Assembly (NCBI GenBank): GCA_029237695.1
Contig: CM055265.1
Span: forward strand, 116,100,067-116,164,066
Length of the DNA stretch: 64,000 nt
Source: Conchocele bisecta
Taxonomy: Eukaryota > Mollusca > Bivalvia > Lucinida > Thyasiridae
Direction: 5' to 3'
Below, piece by piece: positions 52,059 to 62,953 of the stretch (position 1 is its first letter; the number at the start of each line of letters is the position of its first letter). Made by a program: the position numbers and the translations under genes. The notes beneath the pieces were generated by a model that was not told the DNA's origin, ran no database searches, and saw only the letters and a list, made by a program, of their open reading frames with translations.

Positions 52059-52687
52059 AGGTACTTGCCCACTCAGTAGGCACAAACTGTTTTTTATATG
52101 AATTAAATAAGTGTGTGATTGCGTCACTATTCCGCCAGTTCTAAAAATTGCGAGAGCCCGCTATACATATATAATCATTTATTGTACTGATAGTGACTCG
52201 CGGTGCTATCAGGCTAATTTCATATGCAAATGAGGCATTGCATTTTTTAATTATGTATACTAATCATCTGACACATTTTCTGGCAAAATAAATATTCATT
52301 CACCATTATCCCCCGTATTAATTGGCACTACTATACATTTTATATCAGACGTAAATTTCCACACTGATATCAGGGGCGATAACATTACAATTTATTGTCT
52401 GTATTTATTTTTTGATGTGCAATAATCATACTTTATAACCTGTCGAAAATATTATTTTTCCAGGTGAAACATTTAATTAGTATAAATAATTAAAAAAAAT
52501 AGCATGCCTCATTTGCATATGAAAATAGCCTGATACCACCGAGAGTCATTATCAGTAAAATAACGAAATGATTATATCTGTATAGCGGGCTCTCGTAATT
52601 TTTAGAACTGCTGGCATAGTGACACAATTATACACTTATTTAATTCCTATAAATAACAGTTTGTACCTACTGAGTGGGCATGTACCT
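52059..52687. mobile_element. Family B foldback derivative
   Basis: The first ~205 bp are B in minus orientation (GGCACAAACTG...AATTATGTATACTAA). At about 52264 the sequence switches to B in plus orientation (TCATCTGACACATTTTCTGG) and runs to the normal right end. The outer ~200 bp are therefore inverted copies. TTAA at 52055-52058 and 52688-52691. Confidence 0.88.
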
Positions 52688-52691
52688 TTAA

Positions 52692-52949
52692 TGGTATTGA
52701 GCAAAATGGAGGAAAACTGATTTACATACTTACAGATCAAGAACAGTACCGTTGTGTGAGAATTGTAACACGCTCAGTACTTGAAATACAGAAATTTGTT
52801 TGGCCGATGTTGAACACAGCTAAGCATCAGCCAATTAAATTACACTAATTCTAACATGAGGTTCGAGTACATGCTCAGCTTTTATAATCACGTGACCCTG
52901 TCCTTCCATGCGCCGGTATACATATAGCTGTTATAGCCATAGAGGAGCT
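52692..52949. other. No feature seen
   Basis: Short unassigned interval. Confidence 0.3.
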
Positions 52950-53248
52950 TATATGAGTGATGATTAGACATGGTATTTATTAAACGAGTTTACTGATTTC
53001 ATAAGAAACGAGGCTATGCCTCGTTTCTTATGAAATCAGTCAACGAGTTTAATAAATACCATGTTAAATCATCACATATGTTAGATTATATTTATTGCAT
53101 AAGTATATCATCATACATTGAAGCTGTACTGGTCACCAAACCTGTTTTCTGTAACAATCTAATTTGAATATTTATTACACTTGTGTAATATGGTTTTTAT
53201 TACACTGTGTTAAAATACGCTGCAAATGTCAATGTTATGCAATACATA
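52950..53248 (-). mobile_element. Family N element, inverse orientation
   Basis: A long clean hairpin (TTATTAAACGAGTTTACTGA ... TCAACGAGTTTAATAA around GAGGCTATGCCTC), then the AT-rich tail reversed. Confidence 0.82.
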
Positions 53249-53276
53249 TTTATATGACATGAGTGTATACACGATT

Positions 53277-53321
53277 ATTATTATTATTATTATTATTATT
53301 TATTAGTATTATTATTATTTG
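53277..53321 (+). repeat. ATT microsatellite
   Basis: About 13 TTA/ATT units with two interruptions. Confidence 0.9.
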
Positions 53322-53760
53322 GCTGAACCATATGTTCAACTCCGAGCGCCAATCGCCATAATTCACCCGGCTCTGGTATTACCTCTCTTATCGCATTACC
53401 GTCTTACGTCGATACTGATTTCGATTCAGTATACCACATGTGCTTCTAGCGTGTCTTGGAAGGTCAATTATTGCTTGTATATGCATGAAACACTTTCTAA
53501 ACAATGTACACAACAATTCAAATGCGCCCGGGTGTGGTGAGTATATCAATGTACAAGGTGTTGAACTCGCATTCGCCACCGTTGTACGAAAATCCCACAA
53601 AATCGCTTAAAGTCTGCTTTGCCTATACAACGGGCTACAGCGTGTCGAAACCGCTGTTTGGGGCGTGTTTTCGGCGTAAAGTTTACAATTGCGAATACAT
53701 CAACATAACTCCCAAAGATTTCGAGTGTAAACTCTACAAATACACATCAAACTAACATAA
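53322..53760 (+). other. Repeat-free stretch with two overlapping open frames, possible exon
   Basis: One frame (53319-53540, 73 residues) and the overlapping 83-residue frame starting at 53504 (a stop lies two codons upstream of that start). GTGAGT at 53537 could be a splice donor after the first frame. The second ends ITPKDFECKLYKYTSN. The sequence is less AT-rich than its surroundings and matches nothing else in the window. I recognise no family. It may be an exon, a fragment of a retroelement, or chance. Confidence 0.2.
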
Positions 53761-53768
53761 GTCTTGCT

Positions 53769-54002
53769 TCTTAAAATCAAACACATTCACTTCCGGATTA
53801 TCCATAAATATAGCCGCCATCTATACGATGTTTAAATCACGCGGCACGCAGTGATATGGTTGGCTAATTGCGACTCGTCTAAAATGACGTCAGTCTCATG
53901 TAACCAACCAAACCAATACGTGTCACGTTATTTAAACATGTTCAAACATGGCGGCTAATATTTATTGGTAATCAGGTAGTGAATGTGTTTGATTTTAAGA
54001 AG
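53769..54002. mobile_element. Family X palindromic element
   Basis: Inverted ends CTTCTTAAAATCAAACACAT / ATGTGTTTGATTTTAAGAAG extend ~75 bp inward and include GCCGCCAT and ATGGCGGC. Single copy in the window. Confidence 0.82.
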
Positions 54003-54040
54003 TGAATTTAGGTTAGTGTGCAGCGTTTCGGTACAGCTTA

Positions 54041-54444
54041 CAGAGCTCCAGATAAGCTGCGTATTTGCTTAAATACCCAATTAAAATTGCCAAAAGCCCA
54101 ATCGAAATCAGAAGTAGTGAGTATCAACAAGCAATACAAATTTCATGGCATCTTTATCATGCTGCAGAAAACAATATACAGACCACAAATTAGCATATTT
54201 GTCTTATTTTCCATGAAAACACATCTTGGTATTTCATTAGAATTGTCTCCAATGAGACAATTCTAATGAAATACCAAGACATGTTTTCATTTTGAAGCAA
54301 GCTATTCAACAATTGCTGTCTGTTGATGTGTAAACAGTAATGTGATTTTATTTTACCCAATTACAATTTTGAAATACCCAATTGCTTCAGAAATGATGAG
54401 GGTTTGACAATACTCAATTACTAATTCCTTAATCTGGAGCCCTG
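54041..54444 (+). mobile_element. Family R element, copy 2
   Basis: CAGAGCTCCAGATAAGCTGC to AATCTGGAGCCCTG. Longest R copy, with a perfect inner palindrome (TTGGTATTTCATTAGAATTG). Confidence 0.87.
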
Positions 54445-55120
54445 CAGTTAATGTTAATGTATTGGTAACTGTAAGATTCATTTCGAAACCCGCCTCAAAC
54501 AGCGGTTGCGGAATTTTCGTACAACGGTGACGCATGTTAGAAGCACCTGTGTAAATTACATGGAAAACTAACAGAAAATTAAGGTCGGCAGAAACACTGA
54601 TGATGAATTAAGGAATGTACTTGCAAGGATTGTATATTGGCATCTATATTGTTACCTGTGATTATTGTTAATTGTGAATGTGTTTGTTTTCTTTTTAAGA
54701 ATCTTATTCTGAGCTGTACCAAGGTATGTAATGTGTGTTTGTTTTACGCATGCGCAAGGTATAGGCACTTGTAGTGAGTTGATGGAACTGACGTATTAAC
54801 ATTTTAGTTGTAAGGACAATCCCGTTTTTGTTTTACTAAACTGATTAACTCACACTGCGTGCTTGTTGTTTGCTGTTGACCCAAACATTTTACAAAGATC
54901 CCACACAAATAGAAAGCAGTATGCCCGAGGGACATAAGACGTCTGGCAAAAATAGGGACACGTATCTAAATACGACACAAAACTGATGGTCAGCGGCCAC
55001 TGGTCGTCTTTCAAATTCGTCATATAAGTCATATAGATGTTGATTTACAAGAGGTATATATAAAACGAACATATAGATGACACAATGGCTATGCATGTAA
55101 CATAGTAGACATGTTACGTG
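54445..55120. other. Unassigned interval
   Basis: No repeat family. Minus-strand frames of 60-118 residues have no recognised motif and partly run into element W. Confidence 0.35.
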
Positions 55121-56136
55121 ACTTTTTGACTTCAAGTCATGATTAAATGGCCCCCTTTGGAATGGAAGATGTAAGTACCTTAGGGGACTATATAAACTTT
55201 TTATCCAAAGACACACACTGTATCTCATATTCAGCTGCAAGCCCATTTTCGTCCGAATGATTTTTGGCAGCCATCTTGGATTTGAGATTCAGTTTTGTGT
55301 GCATATGCTATTATATACATCACTTCATTTATTTCAAATGAAAACTGTCTACCGATGGAACACATGTTTTATAATAGAATCTATGACAAGCAGTTTGCGA
55401 CGGATTTAATTGTTTTTGTTAAAATGTCGCCGATGGAGGCCATCTTGGATTCGAGATACAACTTCCTAATTATGTTATTAATTGTCCTATGTGTAGTTCT
55501 ACGTTCTCGTATATCAAATATGACAGTAGCATCTCAACTTTAATTGAAATTCATTAACTATATATATTGTCAAAATGTTGTACCAATATATCCACCAGCA
55601 GCCATCTTGAATTTGAGATACAACTTCTATATTAGATATTCATTCCTCCATGACCCATACAACTTGTATACAACAACATAATTTGTAATCATTACTGTTA
55701 TTGAAATTTAGCTAAACTTATATACTGTGGGCCAGTTTTTTTCCAATACAAATGTCAGCAATATTGTATCTATATGGCCACCAGCGGCCATCTTGAATTT
55801 GATTTGAAATTTAGCTAAACGTATATACTGCGGGCCAGTTTTTTCCCAATATGGCAGACGGCGGCCATCTTGGAATTGACATATAACTGTTATTTTTGAT
55901 ATTCACTCTCCATGATCGTTAGAAGCTTGCATACAACACCAGCAATTGAACTCATAAGTTTAATTGAATTTTGACTAAGATTATATAAATTGTCGGCTAT
56001 AATTTTAATGTGGCCGCCTGCGGCCATCTTGAATATGATATACAGCGTGTGTCTTTGGATAAAAAACGTTCTATGATCATAAGGAAGTTCCATACCAAAG
56101 GGGACATTTGCATCATGATTTAAAGTCAACCCCCTA
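55121..56136. mobile_element. Element W, ~1 kb, with six CCATCTTG-bearing repeats
   Basis: Inverted ends of ~90 bp (TTGACTTCAAGTCATGATTA ... AATCATGATTTAAAGTCAA in complement, and TTTTTATCCAAAGACACACA / TGTGTCTTTGGATAAAAA). The interior is ~160-bp units each containing GGCCATCTTGAATTTGA; CCATCTTG starts at 55271, 55440, 55602, 55788, 55865 and 56024. Non-coding. Confidence 0.8.
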
Positions 56137-56284
56137 AGTGTGTGTAGTTAACAAGTCTACTAACACGTAATATGCTAAATATATGCTATGATTATCAACA
56201 TGTTCAAATGTGTCACTTCTGTTTGGTCAAGTTATTTATTTTGGGATGGTATTTTTGTTGAGATGAAAATAAACTATTTCCGGT
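56137..56284. other. No feature seen
   Basis: Short spacer. Confidence 0.3.
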
Positions 56285-56530
56285 GAGATACCATTACTTC
56301 CGGTATCTATATTCATATGCGCACCTGCCAAAACTGCTATGTCACGGTGAAATATCAGTTCAGTCGTTATCTATATTCATATGCGCACCTGCCAAACTGC
56401 TATGTCACGGTGAAATATCAATTCATTCGTTATCTATATTCATATGCGCACCTGCCAAAACTGCTATGTCACGGTGAACTATCAGTTCATTCGTTATCTA
56501 TATTCATATACGCACCTGACATAGGCTGGA
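56285..56530 (+). repeat. 64-bp tandem repeat, nearly four units
   Basis: CTATATTCATATGCGCACCT, GCCAAAACTGCTATGTCACG and GTGAAATATCAGTTCATTCG. Confidence 0.88.
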
Positions 56531-56747
56531 AATGCCAAATTGAATATACATTACTTCCCGTATACAGTCTACAAACTGACTAACTTGCTTGGTGGTGTAT
56601 ATATAATAAATAGAATAAGACATAAGACATATATGTTCATCACGTGGTGCGGAATGTCAGTATTTCACACCACTCTTTGAACAATTAAATATCATAGTCG
56701 ATGCAAAAATATGAATATCCTCTATTTATTTAGCATAATTATTACTT
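56531..56747. other. No feature seen
   Basis: AT-rich spacer. Confidence 0.3.
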
Positions 56748-56938
56748 GTTACATGCATAGTCATTGTGTCATTTATATTTACATGCTGTAATTACCTCAT
56801 TTAGCCATCATTTCCGTAAATGACACATGTGCTTTGAAATGAATATCAACTTCCGACGTCATTTGAAAAACATGTCTGATTTTTGCACTCAATATCACCA
56901 ATTATAATTCACCCTACTTTCTAAACCAATCGCTGACC

Positions 56939-57241
56939 TACGGAATCCCATTAGGGCCACTTCACTTTTTTTTTTTTATCTTTTCTTGAATTTTCAAGAT
57001 GTTTTCTTGAATTTTCAAGATGTGAATTTTCAAGATGTTTTCTTGAATTTTCAAGATGTTTTCTTGAATTTTCAAGTTCTTTTCTTGAATTTTCAAGAAA
57101 AGATCTTGAAAATTCAAGAAAAGAACTTGAAAATTCAAGAAAAGATCTTGAAAACTCAAGAAAAGAACTTGAAAATTCAAGAAAACATCTTGAATAAATG
57201 GAAATTAAAAAAAAGTGAAGTGGCCCTAATGGGCTTCCGTA
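56939..57241. mobile_element. 303-bp hairpin element made of heat-shock-element-like repeats
   Basis: Inverted ends TACGGAATCCCATTAGGGCC + ACTTCACTTTT / complement. Target duplication CTGACC (56933-56938, 57242-57247). The left arm holds about five units of period 21 (TTTTCTTGAATTTTCAAGAT); the right arm holds their inverse. Each unit contains three contiguous alternating pentamers nTTCn-nGAAn-nTTCn. Confidence 0.9.
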
Positions 57242-57349
57242 CTGACCAGTATCGCACTTATTTCAGATTTAGCCCCAATAAAGTACGTATTACCAGATTC
57301 AATGATTCGGATGGGAGACTGCATTATAAACCTTGCTAATTATAATTAT

Positions 57350-57448
57350 GTTATTGTTCACATATTGGATTTTTTTAAGGAACTAAATGATGCGGTCACT
57401 AACGCTCCCTTGCATTTAATTCCTTAAAAATCCAATATATGAACAATA
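57350..57448. repeat. 99-bp palindrome
   Basis: TTATTGTTCACATATTGGAT, TTAAGGAACTAAATG / CATTTAATTCCTTAA and ATCCAATATATGAACAATA. Confidence 0.85.
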
Positions 57449-57751
57449 TTACTATTTTCATGCATAGCCATTGTGTTAGTTATATTTACATGTTATGAAT
57501 TCCTCATTAGCCATTATTTCCGTAAATGACACTTGTGGTCTGAAATGAATATCAGCTTCCGACATGATTTTCGAAAATATGTCTGATTTTCGCACTCGAT
57601 ATTGCCGACAGAAAATGTTATAAGTTATGTAGTTCCAGAGCCCGGATGAGTTATCGTTTATCATCATCCGCTGTGGGCGACCCGGATAATATAGGTCACG
57701 CGATTGAATGATTGAGTGTACTGGCACTCAACCTCATTCGATGTCTTAAAT

Positions 57752-57989
57752 GTGGCTGAGACTGGAGAAATGGGGCTTATGGGTTTTGTGATCAGTGCAG
57801 ATCCAGATCAGCCTGCGCATCCTCGCAGTCTGATCAGGATCTGCACTGTTCGCTATCCCATCAATAAAACACCTTTCATGCTTCTAACAAGTAATATATA
57901 TTGTTATCAGGCTACAAGAGTGCGCTATTTGATCAGGAGATAGACTGGTCACAAATCGCATAAGCCCCATTTCTCCAGTCACAGCCACG
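57752..57989. mobile_element. Family H MITE, reference-quality copy
   Basis: ATGTGGCTGAGACTGGAGAA to TCTCCAGTCACAGCCAC. All landmarks are present in order. Confidence 0.88.
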
Positions 57990-58062
57990 ATTGAGTTTCG
58001 TCCAGACTGGATAGTCATTGTCGTGGATGTTTAACATGTGGGTCACTGAATGACATATAAGT

Positions 58063-58276
58063 ATGTGGCTGTCACTGGAGAAATGGGGCTCGTGTGCTTT
58101 GTGACCAGTGTAGCTCCATATCAAATAGAACGCTCCTGCAGCCTGTTAGCAATCTGTATTGTCTGTTAGAAGCATGACGGGTGTTTCAAAGATGTAATGG
58201 CGAACAGTGCAGATCCTGATCAGACTGTGCGGATGCAAAAGCCATAAGCCCCATTTCTCCGGTCGCAGCCACATAT
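58063..58276. mobile_element. Family H MITE with permuted middle
   Basis: ATGTGGCTGTCACTGGAGAA and CTCCGGTCGCAGCCACAT. Internal blocks occur in reverse order relative to 57752 (the opposite half is retained), bounded by TA. Confidence 0.82.
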
Positions 58277-58483
58277 GACCTCAGATACGTATATGTATGA
58301 TACTACTAACAGTACTGCATGGCCATGTGACTTGTGGCGAAATTTCGTCACAAGCAGAGAACTTAATCCGCCTTCATTATACCATTAGCGGCAACACAGG
58401 ATGATCCGAGTTGACGTTACTATCATTTTCGCCTTTCCATCCATTTCTGAAACAATATGTCCGATTGACCCCGTATGCTTGCT
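58277..58483. other. No feature seen
   Basis: Short interval with the dyad TGTGGCGAAATTTCGTCACA at 58333. Confidence 0.35.
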
Positions 58484-58747
58484 TATAGAGAATAGTCGGT
58501 TAGTGCCGTGAATGGGAAAAAATATCTGGCAAGGCTTAGGAAACGGGATGGGCGAGGCTCTGCCGAGCACATCCCGTTTCCGAGCCGCGCCAGATATTTT
58601 TCTCATTCACGGCACTAACCTACTATTCTATTTATCCCGTCAACACCTACAAATGGCTGTAAAATGCAAAAATTGTATTGACTGTATATCAAAAATGTTT
58701 CACGGTACCGTGTTTTACGGCACATACGCACTGTGTTGACGGGATAA
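58484..58747 (+). mobile_element. Family F bipartite foldback, copy 5
   Basis: Both modules are complete. The hairpin apex is GGGCGAGGCTCTGCCGAGC, and the module 2 end is GTGTTGACGGGATAAA. Confidence 0.9.
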
Positions 58748-59030
58748 ACATGTATCACCATCCATTTCGTTCATTTCGTCGTTCACCCATGCGTCCCGCG
58801 GACCCAATGACAAAGCTTGATGATATAGAAACGTGTGTCAGTTGCTGGTTTAGGCGGTGGCCGTGTTATCTGTGAGCCACTTGGTACTTCTTTATTCAAT
58901 GTCAATAAATAACAATAATAATAATAATAATAATAATACATGTAATAATAAATGGCGCAAAAGTGACATGTATATGTCGTTCACTTCCAACATTTGGTTA
59001 CTTCTTGTTTTCTTTCCAATTATGTGAATC
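58748..59030 (+). other. Unassigned with an AAT microsatellite
   Basis: AAT units at 58909-58938 and a further short run to 58951. Nothing else seen. Confidence 0.5.
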
Positions 59031-59033
59031 CAG

Positions 59034-59274
59034 GGGGCCGTTTCACTGAACTTCGTACGACTAAAATGTTTGTAAGTGCAATTTTAGGATATTCTGGAAA
59101 TTTCAATTGATGGATTTACATGTATTGAGCATAGGCTGCATGCAGCCTATGCTCAATAAATGTAAATCAAATAAGTGTATACCACAAAACATTGTTAATG
59201 TGAGATTTACAGACTATCATAATTGTGCACTTACGAATATTTTAGTCGCACGAAGTTTAGTGGGGACGGGCCCC
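59034..59274 (-). mobile_element. Family A MITE, copy 19
   Basis: CAG at 59031-59033. The right end is altered (TTTAGTGGGGACGGGCCCCT). Confidence 0.87.
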
Positions 59275-59278
59275 TTGT

Positions 59279-59365
59279 TTGTAAGCCAAATGCGTTAACG
59301 TTTTTTTTTCATCAAGGCTACCAGCGAGGGGATTAGCTTCGTAATAACGATGCCCTTGTGTCATA
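59279..59365 (+). mobile_element. Repeat AA fragment
   Basis: TTGTTTGTAAGCCAAATGCG and CAGCGAGGGGATTAGCTTCG match 48094-48170. Confidence 0.65.
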
Positions 59366-59439
59366 TTTGATGATCACTAATAATACTCTTCGAGTCCATA
59401 ATCATATATGAAAGAAACATAAAGTTAGTATATCAGCAG

Positions 59440-59697
59440 CTTGGAAACGATGTAAATATGAAAACAAAAGTTAGATTTTGAAAATCCGTTCTAATTTTAG
59501 CCCCATCTTCAATTCCCTTTGGAAAATCATTTTTTTTTCGCAATAAAATCAATATTTAATGGAATTTCATCTAATACTTTTTTTTGGGAGAGTGACCTAT
59601 TTGTTATTGATTAAAAAGTACTTACAATTAAATATTTTTGCATTTAATGTCTTTAATAGCCAACAGCTTGTCGGCAGCAAAACGTGGAACAGACAGT
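59440..59697. mobile_element. Family I fragment
   Basis: AGTTAGATTTTGAAAATCCG, TTCGCAATAAAATCAATATT and the right end GTGGAACAGACAG followed by TA. The left part is missing. Confidence 0.6.
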
Positions 59698-59822
59698 AGT
59701 AACCGATATAGAATACGTTTTCTTCACTCCATCTTTTCATCACAATAAGAGACCCATGTACAACAACTATCGTGTTGGTATTGTCTTGGTAGTACATGTA
59801 TGTAATCAAGAGTTGTGTGCCT

Positions 59823-60196
59823 CTATGAAGGATAGTAGTTAGTTATTTCCCTTTGCAAATCTATTTATAGAAGTCCGGTCCTGAGGTTTATTTTAGCGTT
59901 TATTTCTTACTGAATAGTGCCAAAAAAAATAAGATTGCGAACATGGTAGACCCAGATCAGACTGCACATCTGTGTTTGCAGTAAAAGTAATAAGTGTCAA
60001 AATATGAATCTGGCAAGTTTTGCAATTTCGGATCAGATATGTAGGATAACCTCGAGCACACAATAATGGCTCTTTTACACATCAAATCGTGCGACAGTCG
60101 CGTTTTTTACAAGCAATAAGACCATAAAATATACCAATTGGACCGGATTTCTATAAATAAATTCAAAGGGAAACAACTAGCTATGATCCCTCATTG
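59823..60196. mobile_element. Family J element without family I
   Basis: Ends AGTAGTTAGTTATTTCCCTT / AAGGGAAACAACTAGCTATG. Colinear with 8147-8403 plus 8914-9058; the I insertion point corresponds to about 60060-60065. Confidence 0.78.
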
Positions 60197-60274
60197 CCGC
60201 GGCATAATTTCAAATACCACGCCGTATGAGCGCTGTGTAAGCTATGTTATTAAATATTATGTTCTACAATCCAG

Positions 60275-60509
60275 GGGGCTGTTTCACTAAACTTGGTACA
60301 AAAAAAAAATGTTCGTAAGTGCAAAATTATGATCGTCTGGAAATTGTAATTGATGGATTTACATTTTTATTAAACATAGGCTGCATGTGCTCAATAAATG
60401 TAAATCCAGTAATTGTTCACAAGAACACATTGTTAATATGAAATTTACAGACTATCATAGTTTTGCCCTTACGAATATTTTAGTCGTAAGAAGTTTAGTG
60501 AAACGGCCC
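60275..60509 (-). mobile_element. Family A MITE, copy 20
   Basis: CAG at 60272-60274 and 60510-60512. An A run (60300-60309) lies in the left end; the central palindrome is shortened. Confidence 0.88.
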
Positions 60510-60557
60510 CAGCAGATACCCATATACAGTTTAGCTGACTGAGTTTGCTTTATAATT

Positions 60558-60805
60558 GAGACAAGCCATGTGATTTTGTACCTAATGATATGTGCGAATT
60601 TTCATGAAAACAATTTAACAGAAACTGTGTTATTTTCTGTAGATGACATCAAAGGTTGCCGATATTTTCAGGGCAAATGCGGAAAGCTATTCCGCATTTG
60701 CTCTGAGAATTTCATCAACTTTCGATGTCAGTTATTGTAAATAGATTTCATTAAAAATCGCACATCTTCTTAGGTACACAATCACATGGCTTGTCTCATA
60801 TATGT
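60558..60805. mobile_element. Family G MITE, copy 11
   Basis: AATTGAGACAAGCCATGTGA to ATCACATGGCTTGTCTCATA. Centre GCGGAAAGCTATTCCGC. Confidence 0.86.
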
Positions 60806-60829
60806 ATTGCTTGTTTGCTTTGCATAACC

Positions 60830-61202
60830 CAGCGCTCCAGATAAGGTGTGTTTTTGCTTAAATACCCAAGTTAAATTGCCAAAAACCCAATTGAAATCGG
60901 AAGTAGTGAATACCAAAAAGCAATGAAAACATTGTTGTATCTTATCATGCTACAGAAAACAATAAACAGACAACAAATAAAGCACAATTTTCTTATTTTC
61001 CCATGAAAACACATCTAAGGAGACAATTCTAATGAAAGGCCAAGACATGTTTCATTTAGAAGCAAACAAATAATTGCTGTCTGCTGATGTGTAAACAGTA
61101 GTGTGATTTTATTTTATCCAATTACAATTTTGAAAATACCCAATTGCTTCAGAAATGATGGAGTGACAATACTCAATTAATAATTCCTTATCTGGAGCCC
61201 TG
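60830..61202 (+). mobile_element. Family R element with 6-bp target duplication
   Basis: CAGCGCTCCAGATAAGGTGT to CCTTATCTGGAGCCCTG. ATAACC at 60824-60829 and 61203-61208. One arm of the centre palindrome is lost. Confidence 0.86.
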
Positions 61203-61384
61203 ATAACCACTATTTACAGCATGTGCCGGAGTTGATTTAGAATGTTGTTTGCTTATCAGCATAGACTGTAGCATGTTTATCTGGGGCTGGAATTGCGAGG
61301 CGGAGTGCCTAATAACCGTTGCTGATGTTTCATATATAGGAACACGGGAATATTTTGAAAACTTTTCTGGGCACAGACTGTTAA
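61203..61384. other. No feature seen
   Basis: Short interval before a B copy. Confidence 0.3.
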
Positions 61385-61889
61385 AGGTACATGCTCACTC
61401 AGTAGGCACAAACTGTTCTTTATACGAATTAATTAAGTGTATAATTGTGTCACTATTCCACCAATTCTAAAACTTTTGAGTGCCCGCTATACAGATATAA
61501 TTGTTTCGTAATATTTATTTTACTGATAGTGACGCGCGGTGGTATCAGGCTATTGTCATATGCAAATGAGGCATGATATTTTTTAATTATTTATAAAAAT
61601 TAAATGCGTCACCTGAAAAAATAGTATTTTCGACAGATTATAAAGTATGATCATTGCACATCAAAATATAAATACAGAGAATAAATAGTAATGCCCGTTA
61701 ACTGTTTAAGGAAACACGGTTATCGCCCCTGATATCAGTGTGGAAATTTACGTCTGATATAAAATGTATAATAATGCTAATCAATGCATGGGGTAATGGT
61801 GAATGTATGTTTATTATGCCAGAAAATGTCTCAGATGATGTCTCCGATATAAAGAACATTCTGTGTCTATACTGAGTGGGCATGTACCT
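61385..61889 (-). mobile_element. Family B element, copy 9
   Basis: TTAA at 61381-61384 and 61890-61893. Complete. Confidence 0.9.
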
Positions 61890-62064
61890 TTAAAATACAT
61901 GACGTTCATCGTCGTTGTCAATGACGTCACGTTATTGACCGCCACCGTTGCAGTTCTATTCCAACAATTGCGACAAAATGACGTAAAACAAGATTATTCT
62001 TAATGTTAACGCCACATTTGCTTATTTACATTTTTGAATCTATCAGAAAATGCAGTGCAAATAT

Positions 62065-62210
62065 AAGTAATACAACCAAGGGCTGTTGCGTTCACTGTGG
62101 TGTGAATACATTTGGTCTGTTTAAAGTTTGCGAGGAGTCCTCGCAAACTTTAAACAGGCCAAATGTATTGTGGACCCCAGTAAACGAAACAGCCTATGGT
62201 TGTATTACTT
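62065..62210. repeat. 146-bp palindrome
   Basis: AAGTAATACAACCAAGGGCT / AGCCTATGGTTGTATTACTT outer and CTGTTTAAAGTTTGCGAGGA / TCCTCGCAAACTTTAAACAG inner. ~70-bp arms, almost no loop. Single copy in the window. Confidence 0.88.
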
Positions 62211-62951
62211 AATTAACTGACGACTCACTTACTCTGTTTTGCAATGGTCTCTTATCAGTTCACCATTTAGTATTGATATTGAGTACACGCACACGATGTA
62301 CAGGAACTATTTCAGCATTTCAACATTAGTTTCAGCCACAAAACAGTAGAGACGTGATAAGGATGATCCCTTTATATTAGTTACCTTGGAATAAATGCTT
62401 CAAATGCATAGAGACCAATACCAGTCAAGTGTATTTTGATGTCCGGTTTGCTCGGCTAGGAAACGCGTACCGATTCCGATTCCGATGTAGTATGTTCATG
62501 GCCGAATGCTTTGGTATCAAACATTTTGTATCAACATCTGAGCAAAACAAAACCTGCTGCTGTTCCTTAATGATAGTGGTAGCGTGAATACTATCCGTTA
62601 CAACTGACCCATGCATTCGATCAGTGAGGATGTAATGGAATGTTAGTATATACGTACTTTCGTTTCCCATTGAAACACAATGTAACACATTGTTTCCATA
62701 TTGACGTATCGTGAGTTCATACTGGTCAGAGCCGGAACTGCGCTTCACAGCGCAAAATAGTTCCTTCTAAATCACCACTAATTTGTTTATTTGGTTTATA
62801 TTTTGTATAATTTTTGAAGCGCATATAAATTGCGAGTGATTTTCGTATATAATAAAAAGGGTATTTGTTTTGTATGTGGATATATGCCACTCGTTCCACC
62901 GCGCAACGATATTGCGCTCCTAAAGTCGTGCAGTATCGCACTCGGCGGAAC
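62211..62951. other. Unassigned interval
   Basis: A 107-residue minus-strand frame at 62425-62748 has no recognised motif. GCGCAA words cluster near 62740 and 62900. No repeat family. Confidence 0.35.
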
Positions 62952-62953
62952 TG

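Larger units (their letters stand above)
56748..57607 (+). repeat. Two ~150-bp direct repeats framing two hairpins
   Basis: 56748-56900 and 57456-57607 align (ATGCATAGTCATTGTGTCAT, TTTCCGTAAATGACACATGT, GAAATGAATATCAACTTCCG, TGTCTGATTTTTGCACTC). Between them lie the 303-bp hairpin element and a 99-bp palindrome. Confidence 0.75.

Noticed and set aside
54890..55246. 118-residue minus-strand ORF
   Set aside because: Runs into the inverted end of element W. Hydrophobic, low-information composition, no family.
56748..57607. LTR retrotransposon with LTRs
   Set aside because: Direct repeats are only ~150 bp, the interior is non-coding and made of hairpins, and no primer-binding site or target duplication was identified.
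62425..62748. 107-residue minus-strand ORF as a gene
   Set aside because: No recognisable domain or conserved context, no splice or promoter evidence, and length within chance for this size of window.
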